This document shows, one piece after another, positions 6,671 through 13,145 of a stretch of DNA of 13,381 nt; within the stretch, counting starts at the first letter, position 1, and each line of letters starts with the position of its first letter. Both the position numbers and the translations under genes were made by a program. Origin of the DNA: Chloroflexota bacterium (GTDB lineage Bacteria > Chloroflexota > Anaerolineae > Caldilineales > Caldilineaceae); contig JACQGT010000269.1 of the NCBI GenBank assembly GCA_016199425.1, positions 1 to 13,381 on the forward strand. The letters are read 5' to 3'. Below the pieces are notes generated by a model. The model did no database searches and was not told the DNA's origin. It saw only the letters and a list, made by a program, of their open reading frames with translations.

Positions 6671-8377
6671 TCAGTCTGCGGGCAAGATTTGGATGCCATC
6701 CAGGAAGAATGTATAGGTTTGTTCCGACGTTGCAGTGGTCCATCCCTGGAAGTACAGTCCTTCCCACAGTATATCAGACAGATCTTCCGAGCCGCTGGCG
6801 TTATCAGAAACTGGTTTGAGCGGTATGAAGAAGGGTTGCCACTCCCCTATTCGTTCCTTGTCAAGGATGTTGAAACAGTGGGGCGAGATGTTAACGCAGA
6901 CCTGTGCCCACACAGGTTCTGAATTCTCTGGGATCGGCCAGAACACCTGACCGATGATAACATCGGCTCGGAACGAACTGTTCCACTGCGCCTGACCCCG
7001 AAGTGTCTCGGGCTGATTACTGACGGTTACAGCCAGGGATGATTGGCCAGAGAACGCTTGGGTGGTTGTCAAGGCAATCCGGGTACCCGTCAATGGGACC
7101 CAGCTTTGGATGTCCTTTGGTTTCTCAAAATCCAGATAGCGAACCCTTTCCACAGGCCATCGTACAGCTTCGCTGCTTCGCACCAATCCGTCAGCTCCGT
7201 CAGCGCCATTGAGATTCATTGAGATGAAATCCAACTGGGTTTTGCCGTGGACTATCTTGAGCGTTACCGTAGTGCTTGTGATAGGTAGTAACCAGGTTAG
7301 CCGAGAAAATTCGTCTGGATGTACAATGCCTGCCTGCCTAGCGTCTAGCCGAATCGGATCTGAGTTTTGGTAGGTTGATTTCTCGAAACCAGCACCCATC
7401 TGCACATCGCCTTCTACGTACAGAGGAATTGCAACATCGGCTACGGCGACCACATGCAGAGCGAGTTCTGTGACTGTAAAGTAATCTCCTGGCGATGCAT
7501 TTACGCCCACTTCTCTGGCCGCGCTCAGGTCCAGATATTGAGTGGCACCGCCATTAACGGAGTAGCCGACCGAGGCGAAGTGAGCATACGGAGGTTCGAC
7601 GATCCACGCTGCACCCGAAGATTTGAGCCGAATCCGGCTCACCTGCACAACAGCCCAGGAGCTATTTGGGCGATATGCCTTCACCACCACATAGAGATAG
7701 TCATCGAGCCACGCAGACTGTACCTTCAAGTGGTTCGGATATTCCGAGTCGGGATGAAGATGTTTCTCCATTACCGAAAGATCACCGACCTTTAGACTGC
7801 CGACGGTCACAGACACCGGTTCGGTAGCGCCGAGCAGCCGACCGGGCGTTAGAGAGGCATCATCATACACCTCTATCTTAATTTCTGTATCTGGTGTCCG
7901 TTCGGGTACGTAGACCCAGAAATCTGAGATGCCAAGCGCCGAGTCCGCTACGACCGGAAGTCCTGACGTCTCCGCCTGACGCAGATCGATCAGCCGCTGG
8001 TTCCAGTTATTCACCCGATATTGTGCAGAAATTAGGGATACAGTAGGAGATGGCTCCGAGACTCGGATTTTCAAAACAAGAATTGCAGACACGATAACTG
8101 CTGTCAATCCGAGGGACAGACAGAGCAAAAACAGTCTGGGATGCCTGATCAGAAAAGCACCAATTCGAGCGGCCACTTCACGCAACCAAGTGGGCATCCA
8201 GATAATTGCGATCAACAACAAGAGGACCAGAATGGTTAACCCAACTGCCAATTCCGGGAGTCCATTGTCGAAGACATATCGATCATACAGCAGCCAGGCA
8301 AACAGCCCGGACACTACCATGACCAAAGCTGATGCAATGATATTGATCAGCAGATCTCTTGATCCCTGTTCGTCCAT
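6671..8377 (-). CDS. Membrane-anchored protein with large extracytoplasmic beta-rich region, unknown function
   Basis: A 568-residue protein I do not recognise. Three hydrophobic helices lie at about residues 9-31, 43-61 and 81-102. The loop between the second and third is rich in Arg (63-81), placing it in the cytoplasm, so the 460-residue remainder should face outward. That part looks beta-rich. From about 425 to the end, YLDFEKPKDIQSW, AFSGQSSLAVTV and the terminal FFLDGIQI resemble the start, middle and end of CBM4/9-like jelly-roll carbohydrate-binding modules; this similarity is by eye only. Start chosen at the ATG at 8377 with GGAAGAG upstream; a TTG at 8398 is an alternative. The base composition is visibly less GC-rich than the genes on both sides, and it splits nuoF from fdhA, so it may be an insertion into the operon. 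There is no evident role in formate metabolism. Confidence 0.75.
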   Translation of the reverse strand: MDEQGSRDLLINIIASALVMVVSGLFAWLLYDRYVFDNGLPELAVGLTILVLLLLIAIIWMPTWLREVAARIGAFLIRHPRLFLLCLSLGLTAVIVSAILVLKIRVSEPSPTVSLISAQYRVNNWNQRLIDLRQAETSGLPVVADSALGISDFWVYVPERTPDTEIKIEVYDDASLTPGRLLGATEPVSVTVGSLKVGDLSVMEKHLHPDSEYPNHLKVQSAWLDDYLYVVVKAYRPNSSWAVVQVSRIRLKSSGAAWIVEPPYAHFASVGYSVNGGATQYLDLSAAREVGVNASPGDYFTVTELALHVVAVADVAIPLYVEGDVQMGAGFEKSTYQNSDPIRLDARQAGIVHPDEFSRLTWLLPITSTTVTLKIVHGKTQLDFISMNLNGADGADGLVRSSEAVRWPVERVRYLDFEKPKDIQSWVPLTGTRIALTTTQAFSGQSSLAVTVSNQPETLRGQAQWNSSFRADVIIGQVFWPIPENSEPVWAQVCVNISPHCFNILDKERIGEWQPFFIPLKPVSDNASGSEDLSDILWEGLYFQGWTTATSEQTYTFFLDGIQILPAD

Positions 8378-8469
8378 TCGCCCACTCTTCCTTTCCAATG
8401 GCCATGAGTGCGATCCTCAGCCGTATAATCGAGCGGAAACGGAATGTTGGGGATTACCCGACGACGTGT

Positions 8470-8520
8470 GGCTGCAAGCCTGCAACCAATCTCTCAATCT
8501 CCCAATCTCCCAATCTCTCA
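8470..8520. repeat. 8-bp tandem repeats at the 3' end of nuoF
   Basis: Two imperfect copies of GGCTGCAA/GCCTGCAA (8470-8485) are followed by four copies of CCAATCTC/TCAATCTC (8486-8517). The last bases merge into the nuoF stop codon (8518-8520). The four-unit tract is identical, in opposite orientation, to 4953-4984 inside fdhA. The rest of the 140-bp gap to the membrane-protein gene (8378-8469) holds no ORF I can support. Confidence 0.85.
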
Positions 8521-10122
8521 CATCCCACAACTCCCCGCGGGGCAGCGGTGCTCCTCCACGTGCGCCCGATACTCGTCGCCGAAGTAGCGCAATGTCGTCA
8601 GCACCGGGTTGGGTGCGGTCTGGCCCAGGCCGCACAGGGACGCGGTATGCACCGTCTCGCACAGGCTGAGCAGCCGGTCCACATCGGCCTGGGACGCCTG
8701 CCCCCGGGTGATGCGGGTCAGGGTGTTGAGCATCTTGCGGGTGCCCACCCGACAGGGGACGCACTTGCCGCAGGATTCGTCCTGGGTGAAGGTGAGAAAA
8801 TAGCGGGCGATGTCCACCATACAGGTCGTCTCGTCGACCACAATCATCCCGCCGGACCCCATAATGGCTCCGGTGGCGCGCAGGTTTTCGTAGTCGACGG
8901 GGGTGTCCAGCAGACTTTCGGGGATGCAGCCGCCGGAGGGTCCGCCCAACTGCACGGCTTTGAAGGCCCGCCCGTCCCGGCAGCCGCCGCCGATGTCGTA
9001 GATCATCTCGCGCAGGCTCAGGCCGATGGGTATCTCCACCAGCCCGGAGTTGCGGATGGCCCCGGCCAGGGCAAAGGCTTTGGTACCGCCGCTCTTGCCC
9101 CCGGAGGCCACTGTGCCCATCCCGGCGAACCAGCCCGGCCCGTTGAGCAGAATGCTGGGCACGCTGGCGTAGGTCTCTACATTGTTGATATTCGTGGGCG
9201 CGCCCCACAGCCCACTCTCGGCGGGATAGGGCGGGCGCATCGTCGGCATCCCCCGGTAGCCTTCGATGGAGCGCATCAGCGCGGTCTCTTCACCGCAGAC
9301 AAAAGCCCCGGCCCCTTCTTTGATGACAAACTCGAAGTCCATCCCGCTGCCCAGGATGTTCTTGCCCACGACGCCGTAGGCCCGGGCCTGTGCGATGGCC
9401 TCGTGCAAGGCTTTCACGGCCAGGGGGTATTCGGCCCGGATGTAAATGTAGCCTGTGCGGGCGCCGATGGCCCGGGCTGCGATGAGCATTCCCTCCAATA
9501 CCCGGTGGGGATCGCCCTCAATCATCGTGCGGTCCATAAATGCGCCGGGATCGCCCTCGTCGGCGTTGCAGATGATGAACTTGCGCTGCCCCGGCTGCTT
9601 GCGCCCGATGGACCACTTCAGCCCGGTGGGGAAGCCCGCGCCGCCCCGCCCGCGCAGGTGGGAATCGGTGACGGCCTGGAGGATGGCTTCCGGCGACATT
9701 TGCAGGGCCTGGCGCAAAGCCCGGTAGCCGTCGTGGGCCAGATAGTCGTCCAGAGAGTGGGGGTCGATGACGCCGCACAGTTGGGTGGTGACTTTGACCT
9801 GGCGGCCCAGGAAGGGGTAGTCGCTGCGGTCGGTCCGCTGGCTGACCGTCCATTCCGGGGTGGCAGGGCCAGGGCTGGCTGTCAGGTGGCGGGCCAACAG
9901 CGCGCCGGTCTCGGCGGGCGTCACCGGGCCGTAGAGGCTGCAGCCGCCCGCGTCGATAACCTCCACCAGCGGCTCCCGGTGGCACGCGCCCAGACAGCCG
10001 GTCCGTTGCAGAGTGATGGGCAGTTGCTCCCGCTGAATCTGCCCGGCCAGGGCGTCGTAGGTGGCCCGGGCCCCGGCAGCCAGGCCACAGGTGGAAAGCC
10101 CCACGCGGATCGTCGTTTTCAT
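8518..10122 (-). CDS. nuoF: NuoF-like FMN/NAD(H)-binding subunit of formate dehydrogenase (FdsB/HndC type)
   Basis: A 534-residue flavin subunit that passes electrons between NAD(H) and the Fe-S chain. An N-terminal thioredoxin-like [2Fe-2S]-type domain (Cys12, 43, 47, 61) is followed by the FMN/NADH core with RGRGGAGFPTGLKW (157-170) and NADEGDPGAF (186-195). The N3-type [4Fe-4S] ligands are Cys451, 454, 457 and 497. The protein ends in HRCPAGSCGM. Related HydB/HndC-type proteins continue after CPAG-C into a 2x[4Fe-4S] ferredoxin domain, which is absent here; the stop falls at the edge of an 8-bp tandem repeat. The ATG at 10122 overlaps the nuoE stop by 4 bp (ATGA), indicating translational coupling and fixing the start; a longer frame to 10230 only overlaps nuoE. 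With nuoE and fdhA it should form a cytoplasmic NAD-linked formate dehydrogenase. Whether it bifurcates electrons cannot be judged. Confidence 0.92.
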   Translation of the reverse strand: MKTTIRVGLSTCGLAAGARATYDALAGQIQREQLPITLQRTGCLGACHREPLVEVIDAGGCSLYGPVTPAETGALLARHLTASPGPATPEWTVSQRTDRSDYPFLGRQVKVTTQLCGVIDPHSLDDYLAHDGYRALRQALQMSPEAILQAVTDSHLRGRGGAGFPTGLKWSIGRKQPGQRKFIICNADEGDPGAFMDRTMIEGDPHRVLEGMLIAARAIGARTGYIYIRAEYPLAVKALHEAIAQARAYGVVGKNILGSGMDFEFVIKEGAGAFVCGEETALMRSIEGYRGMPTMRPPYPAESGLWGAPTNINNVETYASVPSILLNGPGWFAGMGTVASGGKSGGTKAFALAGAIRNSGLVEIPIGLSLREMIYDIGGGCRDGRAFKAVQLGGPSGGCIPESLLDTPVDYENLRATGAIMGSGGMIVVDETTCMVDIARYFLTFTQDESCGKCVPCRVGTRKMLNTLTRITRGQASQADVDRLLSLCETVHTASLCGLGQTAPNPVLTTLRYFGDEYRAHVEEHRCPAGSCGM

Positions 10123-10658
10123 GCCGCCGCCTCCCTTTCGTCCAGAGCAGTGAGAGTGCGCCAGGCCGCATCCGGCGTCATGCGTCCGTAGGTATGCTCG
10201 TCCACGACCAGCACCGGGGCCAGGCTGCACGCACCCACACAGGCCACAGTTTGCAGGGTAAATTCGCCGTCGGGGGTGGTCTCGTCCACGCCGATGCCCA
10301 GCGCGTTTTCCAGATGGGACAGGATGGCGGCGGAGTGGTTGACGTGGCAGGCTGTGCCCCGGCAGACCCGAATCTGGTGTTTGCCCGGCGGGTCCAGGCG
10401 GAAGAGATTGTAGAAGGTGACAACGCCGTAGACCCGGGCCAGGGGAAAGTTGAGTTGCCGGGCCAGGTATTGCAGGTGGTTCTGGCCCAGATAGCCGTAC
10501 TGGCGCTGGATATCCTCCAGAACGGTGATGAGCGCGTCCGGCGCGCCCCGATGCCGTGTGAAGATAGCGCTCAGTTCCGGGGGCGGCGGTTCCGCCAGGG
10601 GATCGCCCCGGTAGACGTATTTGCGCAGGGGATCGCTTTTGTCTGATGCCATTGTCAT
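10119..10658 (-). CDS. nuoE: NuoE-like [2Fe-2S] thioredoxin-fold subunit (FdsG/HndA type)
   Basis: A 179-residue protein, close to the normal size for NuoE/FdsG/HndA proteins. The N-terminal helical part contains the family signature NFPLARVYGVVTFYNLF (70-86). The thioredoxin-like domain carries the four [2Fe-2S] ligands Cys99 and Cys104 (CRGTACH) and Cys139 and Cys143 (CVGAC). It partners NuoF in the NADH-reacting module of formate dehydrogenases, hydrogenases and complex I. It overlaps nuoF by 4 bp and follows fdhD by 79 bp. ATG codons at 10658 and 10652 are both possible; an AAAGG about 4 nt before the first and 10 nt before the second does not decide between them. Confidence 0.92.
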   Translation of the reverse strand: MTMASDKSDPLRKYVYRGDPLAEPPPPELSAIFTRHRGAPDALITVLEDIQRQYGYLGQNHLQYLARQLNFPLARVYGVVTFYNLFRLDPPGKHQIRVCRGTACHVNHSAAILSHLENALGIGVDETTPDGEFTLQTVACVGACSLAPVLVVDEHTYGRMTPDAAWRTLTALDEREAAA

Positions 10659-10675
10659 TTGCCTTTCAGACTGGG

Positions 10676-10740
10676 GAGATGATGGGATTCTGAGATGATG
10701 AGGTTCCTGCGGCTCAATCCCTCATCATCTCACCATCTCA
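10676..10740. repeat. GATGATG-type inverted repeat between fdhD and nuoE
   Basis: Positions 10691-10703 (TGAGATGATGAGG) are the exact reverse complement of 10720-10732, with a 16-nt loop. Both arms extend outward in degenerate units of the same wording (GAGATGATGGG on the left, CACCATCTCA on the right). The right arm runs into the fdhD stop codon (10738-10740). It is the same style of element as 1647-1705 and part of the fdhA insertion. Confidence 0.8.
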
Positions 10741-11505
10741 ACTCCGAACCCGCTCCGGTATCGTATACACTCGCATACTGGTCGGTCGCACATAGCCGAC
10801 GATTGTGATGTTCCAGGCCCGGGCCAATTCAACCGTGCGGCTGGTGGGCGAAGTGCGGGAGATCACCAGCGGTATCTGCATTTTGGCGGCCTTGCCCAGC
10901 ATCTCGGAGCTGATGCGCCCGGTGGTTACGAGCAGCGAGCCAGCGGTCTCGGCCCCGGCCAGCATCGCCTTGCCCCACAGTTTGTCGACGGTGTTGTGGC
11001 GGCCCACATCTTCGGCGATGAAACGCAGGCTGTCCGGCGTGCAGAGCGCAGAGGCGTGGACGCCCCGGGTGATAGGATAGAGAGTCTCCGCAGCCCGCAG
11101 TTCCAGATAGCGGCCGATCACCTGTTGGGCCGTGACCGTTTTCCCCAGGGGAATGTGGAAAGCCCTCTGGGAGAGATCGTCGAAGGTGACGCCGTTGCCG
11201 CAGCCGGAGGTGCGGATCCTGCGCCCCGGTTGCCGGAATTCCCCGTGCAGCCAGACATCGACGCAGGCGTCCTGGTGGGCACGTTCCAGCAGCGCCACAT
11301 CCCCCAACCCGCCGATAACGCCTTCGGTGCGCAGAAAGCCCAGAGCCAGGGCATCCAAATCCACCGGCGAGCAGAGGAAAGAAGCCAACTCCTGGCCGTT
11401 GACGTAGAGACAGACCGTCCGCTCTTCGATAACGGCCCCGTCGATTGCTTGCCAGCCATCCGCGCTGTTGACGTAATAGACTGTAGGTTGCGCCCCTGGG
11501 ATCAT
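10738..11505 (-). CDS. fdhD: Formate dehydrogenase accessory sulfurtransferase FdhD
   Basis: A 255-residue protein. In E. coli, FdhD carries sulfur from the IscS desulfurase to the bis-MGD cofactor, which formate dehydrogenase needs for activity. Family hallmarks include the N-terminal EERTVCLYVNGQEL with the following DLDALALGFLRTEGVI, the cysteine loop RIRTSGCGNG with Cys102, AEDVGRHNTVDK (164-175) and TTGRISSEML (194-203). E. coli FdhD has a CxxC in the loop; here only the first cysteine is present and the second position is Gly105, a variant I believe occurs in other FdhD proteins. The ATG at 11505 has only a weak ribosome-binding site. It lies between the PAS-LuxR gene (89 bp) and nuoE (79 bp), as expected for a factor maturing the FdhA encoded downstream. 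Confidence 0.92.
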   Translation of the reverse strand: MIPGAQPTVYYVNSADGWQAIDGAVIEERTVCLYVNGQELASFLCSPVDLDALALGFLRTEGVIGGLGDVALLERAHQDACVDVWLHGEFRQPGRRIRTSGCGNGVTFDDLSQRAFHIPLGKTVTAQQVIGRYLELRAAETLYPITRGVHASALCTPDSLRFIAEDVGRHNTVDKLWGKAMLAGAETAGSLLVTTGRISSEMLGKAAKMQIPLVISRTSPTSRTVELARAWNITIVGYVRPTSMRVYTIPERVRS

Positions 11506-11540
11506 ACGGTTGGCTGCCTATTCTGAAAATCGCCGTCGTA

Positions 11541-11594
11541 GGTCGGATTGTCAGTCCGACCGGCTGTATTCCGCACTCCGCACTCTGCATTCCG
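11541..11594. repeat. Short inverted repeat and 7-bp tandem repeats
   Basis: Positions 11541-11547 (GGTCGGA) pair with 11555-11561 (TCCGACC) across a 7-nt loop. Heptamer units CCGCACT, CCGCACT and CTGCATT follow at 11571-11591 and run into the stop codon of the PAS-LuxR gene (11595-11597). Together they fill the gap before fdhD. No promoter stands out in this gap. Confidence 0.7.
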
Positions 11595-12269
11595 TCACTC
11601 CAACAGATGGTTTTCCCGGGCAAAGGCCACGGCTTCCAGACGGCTGTGGACGCCCAGTTTGTGCAGGATGTGTTGGATGTGGTTGCGCACGGTCGATTCG
11701 CTGATCACCATCTCTGCGGCAATGTGGGCCGTGCTTGCGCCCTGGGCGAGCAGGGCCAGCACCTGATATTCGCGCAGGGTCAACGCTTCGGGCTGGGTTA
11801 CGCTCTCGGCCCGGTGGGTCGCTGTGGCCGGCTGTAGTTTGAGCTGGCGGGCGCGGGCGATCACTTCGGCGGCAAAGGTTTCTGTCTCCTTTTGGACGCT
11901 GATGTCCCGGAAGAGATGCACCACAGCCAGGGGTCTCGCGTCGTCCTGGGTGACAGGAATGATGCTGATGTTGACCCATTGGGTCTGCCCATCCTGGCGA
12001 CGCACCTGGGCGTCGAAGCTGACCGACGCTTCCCCCCGGCGGCTGGCGGTGATGGCTGCGCAGTCGCGCCGGCAGATCAGGCAGCCGCCGTCGTCCCGCC
12101 CGCTGAGCATATTGAAGCAGCGGCGACCCACGATCTCCTGGGCCGTATAGCCCAGCATCTCCTGGGCGGCCGTGTTCCAGGCCACAACCCGCTGCTCGTT
12201 GTCCACCACATAAGCGCCGTCGGCGCTGTTCTGTAACAACTCAGATAGGAGGGAGAGAGGCACAGGCAT
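11595..12269 (-). CDS. PAS-domain LuxR-type transcriptional regulator with four-cysteine motif
   Basis: A 224-residue cytoplasmic regulator. An N-terminal PAS domain (about 6-125) begins LLQNSADGAYVVDNEQRVVAWN. It carries Cys51, Cys63, Cys66 and Cys70 (C-x11-C-x2-C-x3-C, around CFNMLSGRDDGGCLICRRDC), a motif found in a group of PAS regulators that could hold a metal or Fe-S cluster or act as a redox switch (inference). A LuxR-type helix-turn-helix occupies 161-224 (LTLREYQVLALLAQG and SESTVRNHIQHILHKLG). There is no receiver or kinase domain, so it probably senses its signal directly. Its position ahead of fdhD-nuoE-nuoF-fdhA suggests it controls that cluster. The start is uncertain: ATG codons at 12278 and 12269 or a TTG at 12302 are possible. 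A GTG at 12263 has GAGGAGG at ideal spacing (6 nt) and may be the true start. Confidence 0.85.
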   Translation of the reverse strand: MPVPLSLLSELLQNSADGAYVVDNEQRVVAWNTAAQEMLGYTAQEIVGRRCFNMLSGRDDGGCLICRRDCAAITASRRGEASVSFDAQVRRQDGQTQWVNISIIPVTQDDARPLAVVHLFRDISVQKETETFAAEVIARARQLKLQPATATHRAESVTQPEALTLREYQVLALLAQGASTAHIAAEMVISESTVRNHIQHILHKLGVHSRLEAVAFARENHLLE

Positions 12270-12279
12270 CCTCCTCATC

Positions 12280-12318
12280 CGTAGAAGTTCGACGTTTGGC
12301 AACAGTCGAACTTCTACG
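12280..12318. repeat. 14-bp perfect inverted repeat between the DUF166 and PAS-LuxR genes
   Basis: Positions 12280-12293 (CGTAGAAGTTCGAC) are the exact reverse complement of 12305-12318, with an 11-nt loop (12294-12304). A second small inverted repeat, CCCC/GGGG (12319-12322 and 12331-12334), overlaps the DUF166 stop codon. The hairpin ends only 11-17 bp before the likely PAS-LuxR starts. It could therefore be an operator for the regulator, an mRNA hairpin limiting read-through or translation, or one more dispersed repeat. Confidence 0.85.
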
Positions 12319-12325
12319 CCCCTGA

Positions 12326-13075
12326 TTATTGGGGTCGCAAATAGATCGGTAGCTCTTTGAAAGGCTTGACCTGGCCGGCGGTTTCATCCCGCAGAATGTG
12401 TCCCGAAACGTGCAAGAGAGTGTCGTTGTAATCCGGGTCCATGGCCATTGCAGCCAGACAGGGGTAGTGGTGGTGGAGCATCCCGGCCGCGTACCCGGCC
12501 TCTTCCACCGAAACGCCCACCAGCCCCCCGGCCACGTGGCGGGCACAGCCGCACGCGGCATCCCGCTCCACCGCGACGTCAACGATACACTTTGTCGCTT
12601 CGTCCACGCTGATATTCAGCGTTGGGCGGCCAAAATGGCGGGCAAATTCGGCCACCAGCGGCGCATCGTACTCGACCTGAAGGCGGTTGGCGTTGTACGT
12701 CCGCTCGGTCAGGGTGCAGAAGGGTTTGGGGAAGATGACCGGCACGTTCAGTTCCGCCAGCCAACCGGTCAACTGGCGCATCAACCCCGGCGGCATCCAT
12801 TGCACGTTGTCGATGGGGGCCAGCACGGCCTTCGCCCCGGTCATCTGCGCAATGTCGGGCAGAAATTCCGCAATGCCGGGATGCTCGCCCAGGGAAAGAA
12901 GCAGATCCGCCGGGGGCAGCCAGGCAGGCAGATATTCTTCGGGATAGTCGATCACTGGCGGCAATACCCGGGGTGCGACCCAACTTTCGACTGTCCAGTC
13001 AGCCGGGCAATGGCGCTGAATGTTGGCTGTGATGCGGTTGCCATATTCGCCCTGGGTAACGGTGAGGATGCGCAT
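12326..13075 (-). CDS. DUF166 family protein (COG1810-like)
   Basis: A 249-residue protein. The pattern fits DUF166, a family best known from methanogenic archaea, by recollection of its motifs: MRILTVTQGEYGNRI at the start, LLLSLGEHPGIAEFLP (58-73), NVQWMPPGLMRQL (90-102), VIFPKPFCTL (113-122), AACGCARHVAGGLVG (173-187) and HHYPCLAAM (202-210). Cysteines 120, 175, 177 and 206 lie in these conserved blocks and could bind a metal or cluster. The biochemical function is unknown; older thymidylate synthase labels on the family are not supported by anything seen here. The start is the ATG at 13075 with a weak ribosome-binding site, 61 bp downstream of a TATAAT promoter element. As the first gene before the regulator, fdhD and the formate dehydrogenase genes, it may take part in that metabolism (inference from context). 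Confidence 0.7.
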   Translation of the reverse strand: MRILTVTQGEYGNRITANIQRHCPADWTVESWVAPRVLPPVIDYPEEYLPAWLPPADLLLSLGEHPGIAEFLPDIAQMTGAKAVLAPIDNVQWMPPGLMRQLTGWLAELNVPVIFPKPFCTLTERTYNANRLQVEYDAPLVAEFARHFGRPTLNISVDEATKCIVDVAVERDAACGCARHVAGGLVGVSVEEAGYAAGMLHHHYPCLAAMAMDPDYNDTLLHVSGHILRDETAGQVKPFKELPIYLRPQ

Positions 13076-13136
13076 GGCGTCTGTCCGATCGAGTGTATAC
13101 GGCCTGGCTAGGGTCAGGCGCGCAGCAGGTGGATTG

Positions 13137-13145
13137 ATTATAGCA
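13137..13145 (-). promoter_or_regulatory. Extended -10 promoter for the DUF166/fdh gene cluster
   Basis: On the minus strand the sequence reads TGCTATAAT, a perfect TATAAT (13137-13142) with the TGn extension. It lies 61 bp upstream of the DUF166 ATG. No good -35 hexamer is found at 16-18 bp; a TTGACC lies 24 bp upstream, which is too far. Extended -10 promoters can work without a -35 box. Confidence 0.5.

Noticed and set aside
6624..6767. N-terminal extension of FdhA to an upstream ATG at 6767
   Set aside because: The extra 48 residues have no family resemblance and overlap the end of the membrane-protein gene. The [2Fe-2S] domain begins normally at the ATG at 6623, which has a Shine-Dalgarno.
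8470..8520. CRISPR array
   Set aside because: The repeats are 8-bp head-to-tail units without unique spacers and no cas genes are present. The same applies to the other tandem tracts.
10123..10230. N-terminal extension of NuoF to 10230
   Set aside because: The extra residues are an out-of-frame reading of the nuoE end. The ATG at 10122 gives the classic 4-bp ATGA overlap and a normal thioredoxin-like N-terminus.
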